A stretch of 64,000 bases of DNA from Salinigranum rubrum (GTDB taxonomy: Archaea > Halobacteriota > Halobacteria > Halobacteriales > Haloferacaceae): contig NZ_CP026309.1 in the NCBI RefSeq assembly GCF_002906575.1, positions 496,001 to 560,000 on the forward strand, read 5' to 3'. This document shows, in pieces, positions 35,136 to 45,001 of this stretch. Each line of letters starts with the position of its first letter. Positions within the stretch are counted from its first letter, which is position 1. The translations under genes were made by a program, and so were the position numbers. The notes under the pieces were generated by a model. That model ran no database searches. It saw nothing but the letters and a program-made list of their open reading frames with translations, and was not told the origin of the DNA.

Positions 35136-35423
35136 GCCCGGATTGCGCGTTCGGTGTGCGGACGGCTCGAACGAGGGGGACGTGACTGGACTGACGTCGA
35201 GACACGCGGAAAGAGCGAGCGAGTGAACGCACGAGGTCTTCATCGAGGGGACCAAGTGCAGGCTCGAAGCGACGAAGTCGCTTCGGTGGGTGAGGCTGGG
35301 CTCCACCGCGTCCGTGTGCCATACCGCCTTCCAGAACTCATCGACCGTCTGGGCGACGACTCCTCACGCGTTCGCCGCTGCACACACTTGGCCTCGACGC
35401 TCACGCCCCGACGAGTCGACCCA
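35136..35423. other. Intergenic region between convergent genes
   Basis: About 290 bases without a credible gene. A long rightward open frame passes through but has Arg/Val/Asp repeats typical of the antisense of GC-rich genes. Confidence 0.5.
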
Positions 35424-36830
35424 TCACGACTCTCGCAGTTCAGCCTTCGCCTGCCGAAACAGCCCGTCCAGAATCTCCGGCGTCGTCGGGTGGTACGCCC
35501 GGTCGGGTATCTCGTGGACGTCCAGTTCCATCTCCACCGCCATCTGCATCGTCTTCGCCATCACGTCCGCGTGGTAGTGCAGCCCCTGATACCCCAGGAC
35601 GGTCCCGTCCGTCCCCACGACGAGCGTCGCCAGCCCTCTCGGAGTCGCCTTCGTCTTGAACACCCCGTCGTCGCTGGCGCGCCGGGTGACCGCGACGTGG
35701 TCGAGTCCCGCCTCGACGGCCGACGCCACCGAGTGGCCCACCCGGGCGTAGGGGTAGACGCCCCCCGCCGAGAAGACGACGTGGTGGTGGACGTTCTCGT
35801 ACTCCACCAGCTTCTCGCCCGCCGCGTGCGCGAGGATGTTGTCGGCGGCGACGAACCCCTGTTCCTTTGCGACGTGGAGGATTGGCTCCTTCCCGTTGAC
35901 GTCGCCGACGACGAACGTGTGTGCGAGGTCGCGGGCCTGCATCGTGTCGTGGACCCACTCGCCATCGGTGTCGAGGGCGGTGTTCTCTATGCCGAGCCCC
36001 GCGAGGTCCGGCCGTCGGCCCGTGAACAGAAAGAGCGCCTCGGCCTCTCTCGTCACCGCCTCCCCGTCGTGGTCGAGGTGCATTCGGACACCCTCCCCTG
36101 CCGGTTCCACCCGCTTCTCGTACGTGTTGGTGAGAATCTCGACGCCGAACTCCTCGCGGTAGATGTCCAGGAGTTCGTCGCCGAAGTCCGGGTCGGCCTC
36201 GTCCAGCGGGCGCGCGTCGTGTTCGACCACCGTGAGGTCGACGCCGGCCTCCGCGAGATACGGCACGAGTTCGAGTCCGACGTAGCCGAACCCCATCACG
36301 ATGCCCGACTCGGGGAGGTCCGTCGCGTCGAGGACGTCCGCGCTCGTGACCGGTTCGACCGCGTCGATTCCTGGAAGGTCGGGAACGTTCACCACCGAAC
36401 CGGTGGCGACGACGACGTAGTCGGCCGTGAGTTCGTCGCCGCTCGGGTGGAGTCGCAGGGTGTGGTCGTCGACGAACGTCGCCCGCTCGTGGCGGAACTC
36501 CGCCCCCTCGCGCTCGGCCATGTCGTGGACCGCCGCTCGGCGGTGGCGCGCGAAGTTCTCGATGTGACCGTCCTTCGTTTCGACCACTCGGTCGAGGTCC
36601 ATCTCGGGCGTGCCGATCAGTCGGTCGTCGTGACGGGTCTGGTAGCGGTGGCCCGCCGCCGAGATGACCTCTTTCGACGGCATACACCCTCTGAGGATGC
36701 AGAGCCCCCCGCCGGGCTCGCCGTCGTCGATGAGCGTCAACTGCGTGAGTTCCTCGCCGAGGTGCTCGACGAGGCGACCGGCGACGGCGGTTCCGGCACT
36801 CCCGTACGCACCGATGAGCGCGACGTGCAT
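35424..36830 (-). CDS. Pyridine nucleotide-disulfide oxidoreductase (class I)
   Basis: The 468-residue protein starts MHVALIGAYGSAGTAVAG, a Rossmann FAD site. It has the redox-active pair C44-x4-C49 (GGLCILRGCMPSKE), an NAD(P) motif MGFGYVGLELVPYL and the C-terminal dimer motif YHPTTPEIL. Family members include dihydrolipoamide dehydrogenase, mercuric reductase and soluble transhydrogenase. No 2-oxoacid dehydrogenase genes are nearby, so the substrate remains open. The in-frame ATG 57 bases upstream leads only Arg-rich sequence. Confidence 0.85.
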   Translation of the reverse strand: MHVALIGAYGSAGTAVAGRLVEHLGEELTQLTLIDDGEPGGGLCILRGCMPSKEVISAAGHRYQTRHDDRLIGTPEMDLDRVVETKDGHIENFARHRRAAVHDMAEREGAEFRHERATFVDDHTLRLHPSGDELTADYVVVATGSVVNVPDLPGIDAVEPVTSADVLDATDLPESGIVMGFGYVGLELVPYLAEAGVDLTVVEHDARPLDEADPDFGDELLDIYREEFGVEILTNTYEKRVEPAGEGVRMHLDHDGEAVTREAEALFLFTGRRPDLAGLGIENTALDTDGEWVHDTMQARDLAHTFVVGDVNGKEPILHVAKEQGFVAADNILAHAAGEKLVEYENVHHHVVFSAGGVYPYARVGHSVASAVEAGLDHVAVTRRASDDGVFKTKATPRGLATLVVGTDGTVLGYQGLHYHADVMAKTMQMAVEMELDVHEIPDRAYHPTTPEILDGLFRQAKAELRES

Positions 36831-36935
36831 ACCCGGCCTCCTCCGGGGAACACGAAAGCGGTTACGGCGGTCGTGCGCTTCGGTCACACGTGCCGCCCCG
36901 CGACCGCTCGCCGCGTCTCCCGATGCGAGCCGTCG

Positions 36936-37895
36936 TCACCGCGAAATCTCGCCGCTCTCTTCGGCGATGACGGCTTCGACCTCCGCGGGCGTCACCACGG
37001 CGAGGTCGCCGTCGATGGTCCGCTTGAGCGAGGCCGTCGCCGCCCCGTAGGTGAGACACCGCTCGATGTCGCCGCCGTCGGCGCGGGCGGTGAGGAAGCC
37101 GCCGACGAACGCGTCGCCCGTCCCGATGGCGTCGAAGGTGTCGGCCTCGAACACCGGCCGCTCGAACACCTCGCCCTCGCGGATGCCCACTGCTCCCTTG
37201 TCCCCGCGGGTGAGGACCACGGTGTCGGAGTCGAAGTCGGTCGCCAACCCGTGAGCGAGTTGGACCGCGTCGCCGTCGCGGTCGAGCACCTCGCGGACGT
37301 CGCGCTCGGCGGCGAACAGCAGGTCGACGTGGGGCAAGAGCGCCTCGTACGTCTCTCTCGCCTCGGCGGGCGACCAGAGCTTCGACCGGTAGTTCAGGTC
37401 GAACGTCGTCGTCGTCCCGCTTTGTTTCGCTACCTCGAACAGCGTGCCCGTCGTCTTCCGGACGGTCTCCGAGAGCGCCGGGGTGATGCCGCTCGTGTAG
37501 AACGTGTCGGCGTCCGCGACGACCCCCGTCGCCAGTTCCTCGGGCGTGACGGTCGTCACGGACGAGTCGGCCCGGTCGTAGACGACCTCGACCCCACGCG
37601 GGGCACCGCCGTGTTCGAGGTAGTACGTGCCGAGACGCTTCTCGTCGGACGTGTCCCACGCGACGCCCGTCCGGACGCCGTGTCCGCGGAGTTCGCGGAC
37701 GATTCGCCGTCCGAGCGGGGAGTCGGGGAGCTTCGAGAGCCACACGGCGTCGAGGCCGAGGAGGGAGGCCGCGACGGCGACGTTGCTCTCGGCCCCGCCC
37801 GCCTGCACGTCGAACGAACGGGTCCGTTCGAGTCGGTCGCCGCGCGGGGGCGAGAGCCGCAACATCGTCTCGCCGAAGGTCACGAGGTCTGTCAT
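36936..37895 (-). CDS. kdgK: PfkB-family sugar kinase, KDG kinase-like
   Basis: The 319-residue ribokinase-family protein begins [20 protein letters not shown]. It has [16 protein letters not shown] near the N-terminus and [14 protein letters not shown] with catalytic Asp261. Similarity in style to haloarchaeal 2-keto-3-deoxygluconate kinases suggests a place in the semi-phosphorylated Entner-Doudoroff pathway. Ribokinase or another sugar kinase cannot be excluded. An ATG 27 bases upstream is less likely. Confidence 0.75.
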   Translation of the reverse strand: MTDLVTFGETMLRLSPPRGDRLERTRSFDVQAGGAESNVAVAASLLGLDAVWLSKLPDSPLGRRIVRELRGHGVRTGVAWDTSDEKRLGTYYLEHGGAPRGVEVVYDRADSSVTTVTPEELATGVVADADTFYTSGITPALSETVRKTTGTLFEVAKQSGTTTTFDLNYRSKLWSPAEARETYEALLPHVDLLFAAERDVREVLDRDGDAVQLAHGLATDFDSDTVVLTRGDKGAVGIREGEVFERPVFEADTFDAIGTGDAFVGGFLTARADGGDIERCLTYGAATASLKRTIDGDLAVVTPAEVEAVIAEESGEISR

Positions 37896-37966
37896 ACCCC
37901 CGGATTCGACGCTCCCGTACAAAAATTCGGGCGATTACGGTCCGGTTCGCTCCGGTTCGCCCCCGT

Positions 37967-38707
37967 TCAGTCGTTCGCCTGCGGCCCGTCGAACTGCCGC
38001 GGCGGGAGCCGAAGTTCGTCGAGGCCGGGCAGGTGCTTGACGTTGAAGACGACCTTTGCCTCGTCGGTGGTCGGCGCGCTGATACACGACAGGCGGATAC
38101 CCTGGTCGATGAATTCGGGCGTGAGAATCTGTCCCGCCGGCATCTCCATCTCGCCTTCGACGACCGCGACGGCGCAGTTCGCGCAGGCCCCGCCGCGACA
38201 CGAGTACGGCCACGTGAAGCCGCGTTCCTCTGCGGCTTCGAGCAGCGATTCCCGGGGCTTGACCAGGACGCGCCCGTAGTCCTCGGGCGCGAGGTCGGCC
38301 TCCGACGCCTTCTCGAAGAGGTCGTCGTCGTCGAGCGACCAGCCGTGGTCCGACAGCACGTCGTAGTTGAGGAACTCGACCCGCTTGCCGTCCACTCCCG
38401 CTTCGGGCTCGTCGCGCTCGTCATCGCCGTTGTCCTCGTCGCCGTCGTCCGTGTCGGCGCTCTCCGTCTTCGCCTCGCCGTTCGTGGCCGCCTCCGGGTC
38501 GGGCGTCGGCGACTCCCACCCCTCTTCGAGCATCGCGCGCTTCTCGCCCGACTTGATCCGTTCGTACGCCCGCCTGACGCGTTGAAACTCCTCCGCGGAC
38601 CCGCCCTGGTCGGGATGCGTCTCCAGCACTCGTCGCCGATACGCCCTGTCGATCACCTCGTCGCTCGCGTCCGGATCGACCTGGAGAACGTCGAAGGGGG
38701 TGTCCAC
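37967..38707 (-). CDS. J-domain/[2Fe-2S] ferredoxin fusion protein
   Basis: The 246-residue protein combines an N-terminal J domain (HPD motif at 31-33, THPDQGG), a long acidic linker (about 64-106) and a plant-type [2Fe-2S] ferredoxin domain with C170, C175, C178 and C208. A J domain could recruit DnaK to an iron-sulfur carrier, or simply help folding at high salt. The arrangement occurs in haloarchaea, but its partner redox enzyme is not evident here. Confidence 0.85.
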   Translation of the reverse strand: MDTPFDVLQVDPDASDEVIDRAYRRRVLETHPDQGGSAEEFQRVRRAYERIKSGEKRAMLEEGWESPTPDPEAATNGEAKTESADTDDGDEDNGDDERDEPEAGVDGKRVEFLNYDVLSDHGWSLDDDDLFEKASEADLAPEDYGRVLVKPRESLLEAAEERGFTWPYSCRGGACANCAVAVVEGEMEMPAGQILTPEFIDQGIRLSCISAPTTDEAKVVFNVKHLPGLDELRLPPRQFDGPQAND

Positions 38708-38817
38708 ACGCGCTCTAGCGAACTCGGGGGCTTAACTGTTCAGATGCCAGACGCGCTTACCCGCCGCGTCTCACGCCGACACCGCGCCCCGCTGATACTG
38801 GCTCCCGTGCGCCGTCG

Positions 38818-41136
38818 CTACTCCTCGCGCCGCCGTCCCGCGTGTCCCGGGTAGTCCCGCTCGAACCGGTCTTCGATCTCGTCGCGGTCGACTCTGATGA
38901 TCGTCGGCCGGCCGTGCGGGCAGGCGTAGGGGTTGTCGCAGGCGTCGAGCGCCTCCAGGAGGTCGACGACGCTCCCCTCGGTGAGCGAGGTGTTGCCGGT
39001 GACGGAGGGATAGCACGCGAGGTCGGCGATGAGTTCCTCGGCGGCCGCGTCGACCGTCTCTCGCCCCCCGCCGTCCTCGTCGGTCACGAACCCGGTGAGG
39101 GCGTCTCGAAGCCGGTCGGGGTCCAGCGTCGCGTCGAAGACCGCCGGCACCGTCCGCACCTCCACGACCCGCTCGTCGACGCGTCCGGCGTGGAAGCCGA
39201 CCCGCGCGAGCGCCTCCTGGTACCGGTCGAACAGCGCCGCCTCCCGCGCGGTGAGTTCGAGTTCGACCGGCGTCGCCAGCGCCTGCGTCGGCGTCTCGCC
39301 TTCCAACTCGGCTTTCAGCCGCTCGTAGTTCACCCGCTCGTCCGCCGCGTGCTGGTCGACGAGCACGAGTCCCTCCTCGCTCGCGGCGACGATGTACGTC
39401 TCGTGTAGCTGACCGAGGACCCGAAGGCGCGGCAGTCGGTCGAACGTCCGGTCGAGGTCGACCGCGCTTCCCGCGAGCGTCCGCTGTGTCGCGGGCCCGA
39501 CGACGGGCCCCGCCTGTGCGTCTGCCGACGGCGACGCTGCTTGCGCCGTTGCCTCGTCGTCGCTGTCGCTGTCACGGTCGCTGTCGACGCCGTCCGCTGC
39601 GTCCCTCGCGTCCCCCGCCGGCGTCCCCGCCGAGTGGGCCGACGCGGACAGAGCCGTCTGTTCCCTCTCGTCGGTTGCGTCGGCTGTTTCCTCCGCGTCG
39701 TCCGGCGCGTGGGGGTCTGTCACCGGTTCCCGGCGGTGCCACGCTCCCGTCCCCGACTGCTCGTCGGCGTCGCCGCCGTCGTCGGCCGGTTCGACCTCCC
39801 GTTCGCCGTCGGCGCCAGCGGCTTCCGCTTCGGGTTCCGGTGGCGTCGCGTCGGTTGCGGTCGACGATGTCGACTCCTCCTCGTCGGCTGTCGACGACGT
39901 CCCCTCCGACGTCGACTCCTCGCGTTCAGTTCCCGTCGACGCCGGTCGCGAATCGGCCCGTGACGCCCGTTCCGGGCGGCGGCCGTCCGTCCGTCCGCCG
40001 CGGCGTTCCGGTTCCCCGACGGCTTCCGAATCCGGTGGCTCGGGTCTGATCTCGGTCTCTGCGGCCTTCGACCGACCGCGCGGCGCCGCCGAACGGATCA
40101 ACCCCGATTCGATGAGCGCGGACTCGACGCCCTCGCGAACGGCGCGCCGTACGCCCTGTTCGTCGTCGAACCGCACCTCCATCTTCCGGGGGTGGACGTT
40201 CACGTCGACCGTTTCGGGTGGAACCTCGACGAAGAGCACCGCGAAGGGGTAGCGGTCCGGGGCCAACTGCCCGCCGTAGGCGTCCAACACCGCTTCTCTG
40301 AGGACCGGGCTCGTCACGTACCGCCCGTTGACGAACGTCGAGAGGTACTCCCGCGTGCTTCGTGTGGTCTCGGGGTCGGAGACGAGGCCCTCGACGCTCA
40401 CCCCGTCGGTCCCGCCGTCGACGCGCGTCATCGACTCGGCGACTTCCCTCCCGTACACCGAGAGCACCGCCGCCTCGCGGCTCCCCCGACCCTCGGTGGC
40501 GAACACCTCGCGGTCGTCGTGTTCGAGCGACACCGCGACGTCGGGGTTGGCGAGCGCGTACTGCGTGACGACGGTGTTTATGTGGTCGAACTCGGTCGCC
40601 TCGGTCTTCAGGAACTTGCGCCGGGCGGGCGTGTTGAAGAAGAGGTCGCGCACCTCGACGACGGTGCCCTCCGGACAACCGGCGGGGCTCACCGACTCGA
40701 CCGCGCCGCCCTCGTAGACGAGTTCGGTTCCCCGAGCGCCGCCGCGCGGCTTCGAACGGATGGTCATCCGCGAGACGGCGCCGATGGTGTGGAGCGCCTC
40801 GCCGCGGAACCCCAGCGTGCCGACGCCGGCCTCCAGGTCGTCGATGTCTCGTATCTTGGAGGTGGTGTGCTCCTCGACCGCGGTTCGAAGCGCCGACTCC
40901 GTCATCCCGACGCCGTCGTCTCTGACCCGCAACTCGCGCGTCCCGTCGCCCTCGACGGCGACCGAGACGCGCGAGGCGTCGGCGTCGAGGCTGTTCTCGA
41001 CGAGTTCTTTCACGACCGAGGCGGGTCGCTCGACCACCTCACCGGCGGCGATGCGCTGGACCGTCCCCGCGTCGAGCGCGCGGATGTCGTGGTCGGGCGC
41101 TTGCTCATCCCCGCCAGCGTCTCCCCCGTCGCTCAT
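38818..41136 (-). CDS. mutL: DNA mismatch repair protein MutL
   Basis: The protein (about 772 residues) starts after a coupled ATGA overlap with the Nudix gene. The N-terminal GHKL ATPase has ELVENSLDADA, DDGVGM and GFRGEAL. A long acidic linker (about 360-560) is followed by the C-terminal domain with the endonuclease motif DQHAADERVNYE and CPHGRPT. It is thus a nicking-type MutL as in most bacteria lacking MutH. mutS lies about 4 kb further along in the same orientation. Confidence 0.95.
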   Translation of the reverse strand: MSDGGDAGGDEQAPDHDIRALDAGTVQRIAAGEVVERPASVVKELVENSLDADASRVSVAVEGDGTRELRVRDDGVGMTESALRTAVEEHTTSKIRDIDDLEAGVGTLGFRGEALHTIGAVSRMTIRSKPRGGARGTELVYEGGAVESVSPAGCPEGTVVEVRDLFFNTPARRKFLKTEATEFDHINTVVTQYALANPDVAVSLEHDDREVFATEGRGSREAAVLSVYGREVAESMTRVDGGTDGVSVEGLVSDPETTRSTREYLSTFVNGRYVTSPVLREAVLDAYGGQLAPDRYPFAVLFVEVPPETVDVNVHPRKMEVRFDDEQGVRRAVREGVESALIESGLIRSAAPRGRSKAAETEIRPEPPDSEAVGEPERRGGRTDGRRPERASRADSRPASTGTEREESTSEGTSSTADEEESTSSTATDATPPEPEAEAAGADGEREVEPADDGGDADEQSGTGAWHRREPVTDPHAPDDAEETADATDEREQTALSASAHSAGTPAGDARDAADGVDSDRDSDSDDEATAQAASPSADAQAGPVVGPATQRTLAGSAVDLDRTFDRLPRLRVLGQLHETYIVAASEEGLVLVDQHAADERVNYERLKAELEGETPTQALATPVELELTAREAALFDRYQEALARVGFHAGRVDERVVEVRTVPAVFDATLDPDRLRDALTGFVTDEDGGGRETVDAAAEELIADLACYPSVTGNTSLTEGSVVDLLEALDACDNPYACPHGRPTIIRVDRDEIEDRFERDYPGHAGRRREE

Positions 41137-41669
41137 CGCTCGTCGTCCCCGTCTCCGCCTCTCGCGCCCTCTCCGTTCGTCAGCGACTCGCTGCTCCTGT
41201 CGGTTCCAGTCGCGTGAACGGCCGTCCGCTCCCACCGGGGTTCGTCGACCGACTCCGCGAGCACCCGGCGGAGGCTCCGGTACTCGTCGACCTGTTTGAG
41301 GGTGGTCGCCCCGACTTCAGAGAAGTCCCGCCACGCGAACGCGACGTGTTCGTCGCTGAGTTCGACTCCGTCGCCCTCGAACGCACACCGGTAGACGACG
41401 GCGAACTTGCCGCGTTTCTTCTTCGGCTTCAGCTTCCGAACCGCGGTTTCGACCGGATCGGCCGTCGTAATCGAGAGCCCCGTCTCTTCGAGAACCTCCC
41501 GTTCGAGGCTCTCGAACGCCGTCTCGCTGTACTCGACCTTCCCCCCGGGGAGTTCCCACGTCCCGTCGGGGTTGCGGAGGACGAGCGCCTCCCGGTGTTC
41601 CTCCCCGTCCCGCGCCCGCGTGAGGATGCCGCGCTGGACGACCCGCGCCCACATGTTCTTGCCCATCAT
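41133..41669 (-). CDS. Nudix hydrolase, coupled to MutL
   Basis: The protein begins MMGKNMWARVVQRG and carries a full Nudix box (GGKVEYSETAFESLEREVLEETGL region, ending REVLEETG). Its C-terminus is Arg/Gly/Asp-rich and disordered. The stop overlaps the MutL start by 4 bases, so the two are coupled. A nucleotide-pool sanitising role alongside mismatch repair is attractive, but the substrate is unknown. I chose the Met pair at 41669/41666 because the upstream 64 codons lack family character. Confidence 0.75.
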   Translation of the reverse strand: MMGKNMWARVVQRGILTRARDGEEHREALVLRNPDGTWELPGGKVEYSETAFESLEREVLEETGLSITTADPVETAVRKLKPKKKRGKFAVVYRCAFEGDGVELSDEHVAFAWRDFSEVGATTLKQVDEYRSLRRVLAESVDEPRWERTAVHATGTDRSSESLTNGEGARGGDGDDER

Positions 41670-41857
41670 CGACCCTCCCGGGGCCGTGGGGACTGCGCCG
41701 CCGACCGGGACCGAGGCGGAAACTGGAGCCGGGATGAGGACCGAGTCGCGTTCATTGCCCGATGGGACGGGCGAGTCACGTATCAATCCCGTGGCTCTCT
41801 CACCCCGACCGAAGGCCCTACCCCACCCGTCCGCGTGAACTCTCGTCCTCGAACAGT

Positions 41858-42973
41858 TCAACTTGCCGAACAGTTGTTCGGGCCGAGTTCCAGTTCCGCG
41901 GCCTCGTCGGTGAGCGGTTCCTCGCCCCAGTTGATCGCCTTGATCTCCTCGTAGTTCGAGGGGGTCGAGCCGAGGCTGTCGACGATGGCGTCGACGAAGT
42001 CGCTCTCGTCGTCGATGGCGACGACGTCGGTGTTCCGCACGAGGCCGTAGAGGGTCGTCGCGAGCGGTCGGAGTTCCTCGTCGCTCATGTGTCCGGGCAG
42101 GACGAGCGTGTCGTCGGGGAGTTCGCGGAGTCGCTGGACGCTCTCGTAGAGTTCACGCGCGGCGTCGCGGACGGCGTCCTCGTCGTCTCCTTCGAGGTCC
42201 GGTCGACCGACGCTGCGGTGGAAGAGCGTGTCACCCGACAGCAGCGCGGTGCCCACGTGGAGCGCGACGCTCCCCGGCGTGTGACCGGGCGTGTGGAGCA
42301 CCTCGACCTCGCGGCCGCCGACGGACACCGTCTCGCCGTCGGACAGCGGGGTGTACTCGGTCAGTTCACCGCTGTCGGCCTCGTGAAGGTAGTAGGGGAC
42401 GTCGAGTCGGTCGGCGAGGACCGGCGCGCCGCTCACGTGGTCCGCGTGGGCGTGCGTATCGATGGCCCCGACGATTTCGACGCCCAGGTCGTCGGCCAGG
42501 TCGACGTACTCGTCGGCGTAGAGGCTGGGGTCGACCGCGACCGCCTCACCTCGGTCGTGGACCAGGTAGGAGACACACCCCGTCCCCGGTCGGATCACCT
42601 GTGTGACGCCGTCGGCACCGTCGACGTCGAACCGGCGGTGAACCGATCCCCACCCCTCCATTCCGTCCGTCACCGTCCGCGCCTCGTAGCCACGGTCGCG
42701 GAGGAACTGCGCCGCCCGGGCCGACGTGATACCGGCGACACAGACGACGGCGAACTCCTCGTCCATCGGCAGTTCGTCCGTCGCGTCGTCCAGTTCCGCG
42801 AACTCATGATCCAGGAGTTCGTCGTAGATGGGCACGTTGTGACTGCCCTCTATCGACCACTCCTCGTACTCGTCCTCGTTCCGAACGTCGAGGACGAACA
42901 GGTCCTCCCGACGCTCCGCGACGGTCTCCGGACTGATCTTGGCCGGCGCGTCGACAGCACTGTTGTTTGACAT
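41858..42973 (-). CDS. Rhodanese/metallo-beta-lactamase sulfur enzyme (persulfide dioxygenase-like)
   Basis: The 371-residue protein has an N-terminal rhodanese domain with active-site C78 (VVCVAGITS). The metallo-beta-lactamase domain has H174, H176, D178 and H179 (THAHADHVSG), LHTPGHTPGSV and SGDTLFHRSVGRPDL. This resembles ETHE1-type persulfide dioxygenases fused to a sulfurtransferase, which oxidise glutathione-type persulfides. The haloarchaeal thiol would be gamma-glutamylcysteine. The ATG at 42973 fits the domain start. Confidence 0.85.
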   Translation of the reverse strand: MSNNSAVDAPAKISPETVAERREDLFVLDVRNEDEYEEWSIEGSHNVPIYDELLDHEFAELDDATDELPMDEEFAVVCVAGITSARAAQFLRDRGYEARTVTDGMEGWGSVHRRFDVDGADGVTQVIRPGTGCVSYLVHDRGEAVAVDPSLYADEYVDLADDLGVEIVGAIDTHAHADHVSGAPVLADRLDVPYYLHEADSGELTEYTPLSDGETVSVGGREVEVLHTPGHTPGSVALHVGTALLSGDTLFHRSVGRPDLEGDDEDAVRDAARELYESVQRLRELPDDTLVLPGHMSDEELRPLATTLYGLVRNTDVVAIDDESDFVDAIVDSLGSTPSNYEEIKAINWGEEPLTDEAAELELGPNNCSAS

Positions 42974-43211
42974 ACACAATTCTACGAACACCCTTCAAAA
43001 AGACGTTGGGCCTGCAATCGCCACGCGTCGGTCGTCCGGCGTCGAGCGACCCGTCCCAGCAACCTCGTCGCGCCGAGGAGACGGGTTCCTCTGGAACAAG
43101 ACGAGCACGACGGCGAGGGGACTCGACGGGCACCCGGGCCGTGCCGACTGTCGACGTGACGACCCAGCGAGGGACGCGGCCTTCGAGAGCCGACGTCTCC
43201 CGCCGTCGCAG

Positions 43212-43685
43212 CTACGCTCCGTCGGCACGCTCGAATCGAGCGTACGGTCGGCGGTGTGTGTTCCGAATCAGGTCCTCGTCCGAGACGCGAAGCCCCAGGT
43301 CGTCCAACTCTTCACCGATTCTGCTCAGGTCGTCGCCGTCGGCCCCGACCGCCTGAACCAGGACGTTCCCTTCCCCGGTCATCACCTCCAGTACTTCCAC
43401 GACACCGGGGACGTCTGCGGCCGCCTCGGCGAGGTTCTCACGCTCGGGGATCGGGGCCGTACAGACGATGAGCGTGAACAGCTGATACCCCGCCGCTTCG
43501 TAGTCGACGTCCGCGTGGTAGCCACGTAGTATCCCGTTCGCCTCCAGCCGCCGGGTTCGGTTCCGAACGGTGCTCGCCGACACGTCGAGCGTCTCCGAGA
43601 TGTCGTTCGACGACGTGCGGCGCGCGTCCTGCTGCAGTCTGTACAGTATCTGTTTGTCGAGATGGTCCAGTTCCAGAGTCGGCAC
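43212..43685 (-). CDS. Lrp/AsnC-family transcription regulator
   Basis: The 157-residue protein has the typical start LELDHLDKQILYRLQQDARR, a helix-turn-helix (SETLDVSASTVRNRTRRLEANGILRG) and an RAM ligand-binding domain. It acts as an oligomeric regulator of amino-acid or central metabolism. Targets are not evident; the divergent gene at 43847 shares the AT-richer upstream region. Confidence 0.85.
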   Translation of the reverse strand: MPTLELDHLDKQILYRLQQDARRTSSNDISETLDVSASTVRNRTRRLEANGILRGYHADVDYEAAGYQLFTLIVCTAPIPERENLAEAAADVPGVVEVLEVMTGEGNVLVQAVGADGDDLSRIGEELDDLGLRVSDEDLIRNTHRRPYARFERADGA

Positions 43686-43846
43686 ACCTCATACCGTGCC
43701 GTGCCCACGGTTAACTTTGGGTGTGATATTGTCGGTTTCTCAGCTGAGGCGGGTTTCGTAATCAGATTCGCAACAGGGTATATACTTGCAAAAACAACCA
43801 CAGCATTATAACGCGTCGAGCGGGAACGCATGGGTACCGATAATCG

Positions 43847-44944
43847 ATGAACCCAGTAGAGATTAGTCTGCGTCTCGTCGCCGGCCTCGCGCTCATTCTG
43901 ACGAACGGCTTCTTCGTCGCCATCGAGTTCGCGTTGACGCGCGCCCGGCAGTTCACCGAGGACGAGTTCGTGGACGGCAACCCCAAACTCGAACGCGCGT
44001 GGAAGATGACACAGGAGCTAGAGCTCTACCTCACGACCTGTCAGGTCGGTATCACCGCGTCGAGTATCGCGGTGGGTATCGTCGCCGAACCGGCGCTGGC
44101 GGCGCTCTTCGAGCCTTTCTTCGCCGGAACGACGCTCGCGACGGTCGGTGCCGGTGCCCTCATCGCGTATCTGATCATCAATCTCGTCCACCTCACCCAC
44201 GGCGAGCAGACCCCGACCTATCTGGGCGTCGAGCGTTCGCGGATGGTGTGTCGGTACGGCGCGGCACCGCTTCACTGGTTCTACGTCGTCATCTCGCCGC
44301 TGATCACGCTCGGTGACTGGGTGGCGAAGTGGACGCTCCGACTGTTCGGCGTCGAGATGACCGGGGCGTGGCTCGAAGCCGAGGAGGACGCCATCGAGTC
44401 CCGAGCGCAACTCCGCAATCGACTGAGCTCTCTGCTGGAGCGGGGGGAGATATCCGACGAACGGCACGACGAGGTGGTGGGCGCGCTCGAAGCCGGCACC
44501 ACCGAAGTCAGAGAGGTGATGGTCGACGAGCGGGACATCGTCTTCCTCTCGACCGAGTCGTCGGTCGAAGAGAACCTCCGACGGATCTCACAGACGCCGC
44601 ACACTCGCTACCCGCTCATCGGTTCGAGCGTCGAGGAGGTCGAAGGAATCGTCTACATCCCGAGCGTCGTCGACCGGACCGAGGACCTGAAAGCCGGGAC
44701 GGTGACGTTCGAAGAACTCGCGGCGCCGCCGATGACGGTTTCGGCGGACACGACGATCAGCGACGCTATCGACCGGTTCCAGGCCGAACGGCAGGAACTG
44801 GCGGTGGTTCTCTCGGAGGGGGAGGTCGTCGGACTCCTCACGGCGACCGACGCCTTCGAGGCGGTGATGGGAGAACTGGAGGACCCGCTCGACGGACGGG
44901 GGGACCCCGACCGGTCCGACCGGGGGCAACCGTCACCCACGTAG
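43847..44944 (+). CDS. DUF21/CBS membrane protein (CNNM-like), second copy
   Basis: The 365-residue protein has DUF21 helices (LALILTNGFFVAIEFALTRARQF, TCQVGITASSIAVGI) and one CBS pair, but lacks the C-terminal CorC_HlyC domain present in the copy at 33060. A TATA-like GCATTATAACG sits about 43 bases upstream of the start. It probably functions in divalent cation homeostasis. Unlike the first copy, this gene has no frameshift. Confidence 0.8.
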   Translation: MNPVEISLRLVAGLALILTNGFFVAIEFALTRARQFTEDEFVDGNPKLERAWKMTQELELYLTTCQVGITASSIAVGIVAEPALAALFEPFFAGTTLATVGAGALIAYLIINLVHLTHGEQTPTYLGVERSRMVCRYGAAPLHWFYVVISPLITLGDWVAKWTLRLFGVEMTGAWLEAEEDAIESRAQLRNRLSSLLERGEISDERHDEVVGALEAGTTEVREVMVDERDIVFLSTESSVEENLRRISQTPHTRYPLIGSSVEEVEGIVYIPSVVDRTEDLKAGTVTFEELAAPPMTVSADTTISDAIDRFQAERQELAVVLSEGEVVGLLTATDAFEAVMGELEDPLDGRGDPDRSDRGQPSPT

Positions 44945-45001
44945 GGACGACGACCCGGACGTCGCAGCCACCGGGTATCGAGTGGCGGCAGGCGTCGGAC
45001 C

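Noticed and set aside
35154-38279. Very long rightward open frame of about 1040 codons
   Set aside because: It is antisense to three well-supported genes and has Arg/Val/Asp-rich, motif-free sequence typical of the complement of GC-rich codons.
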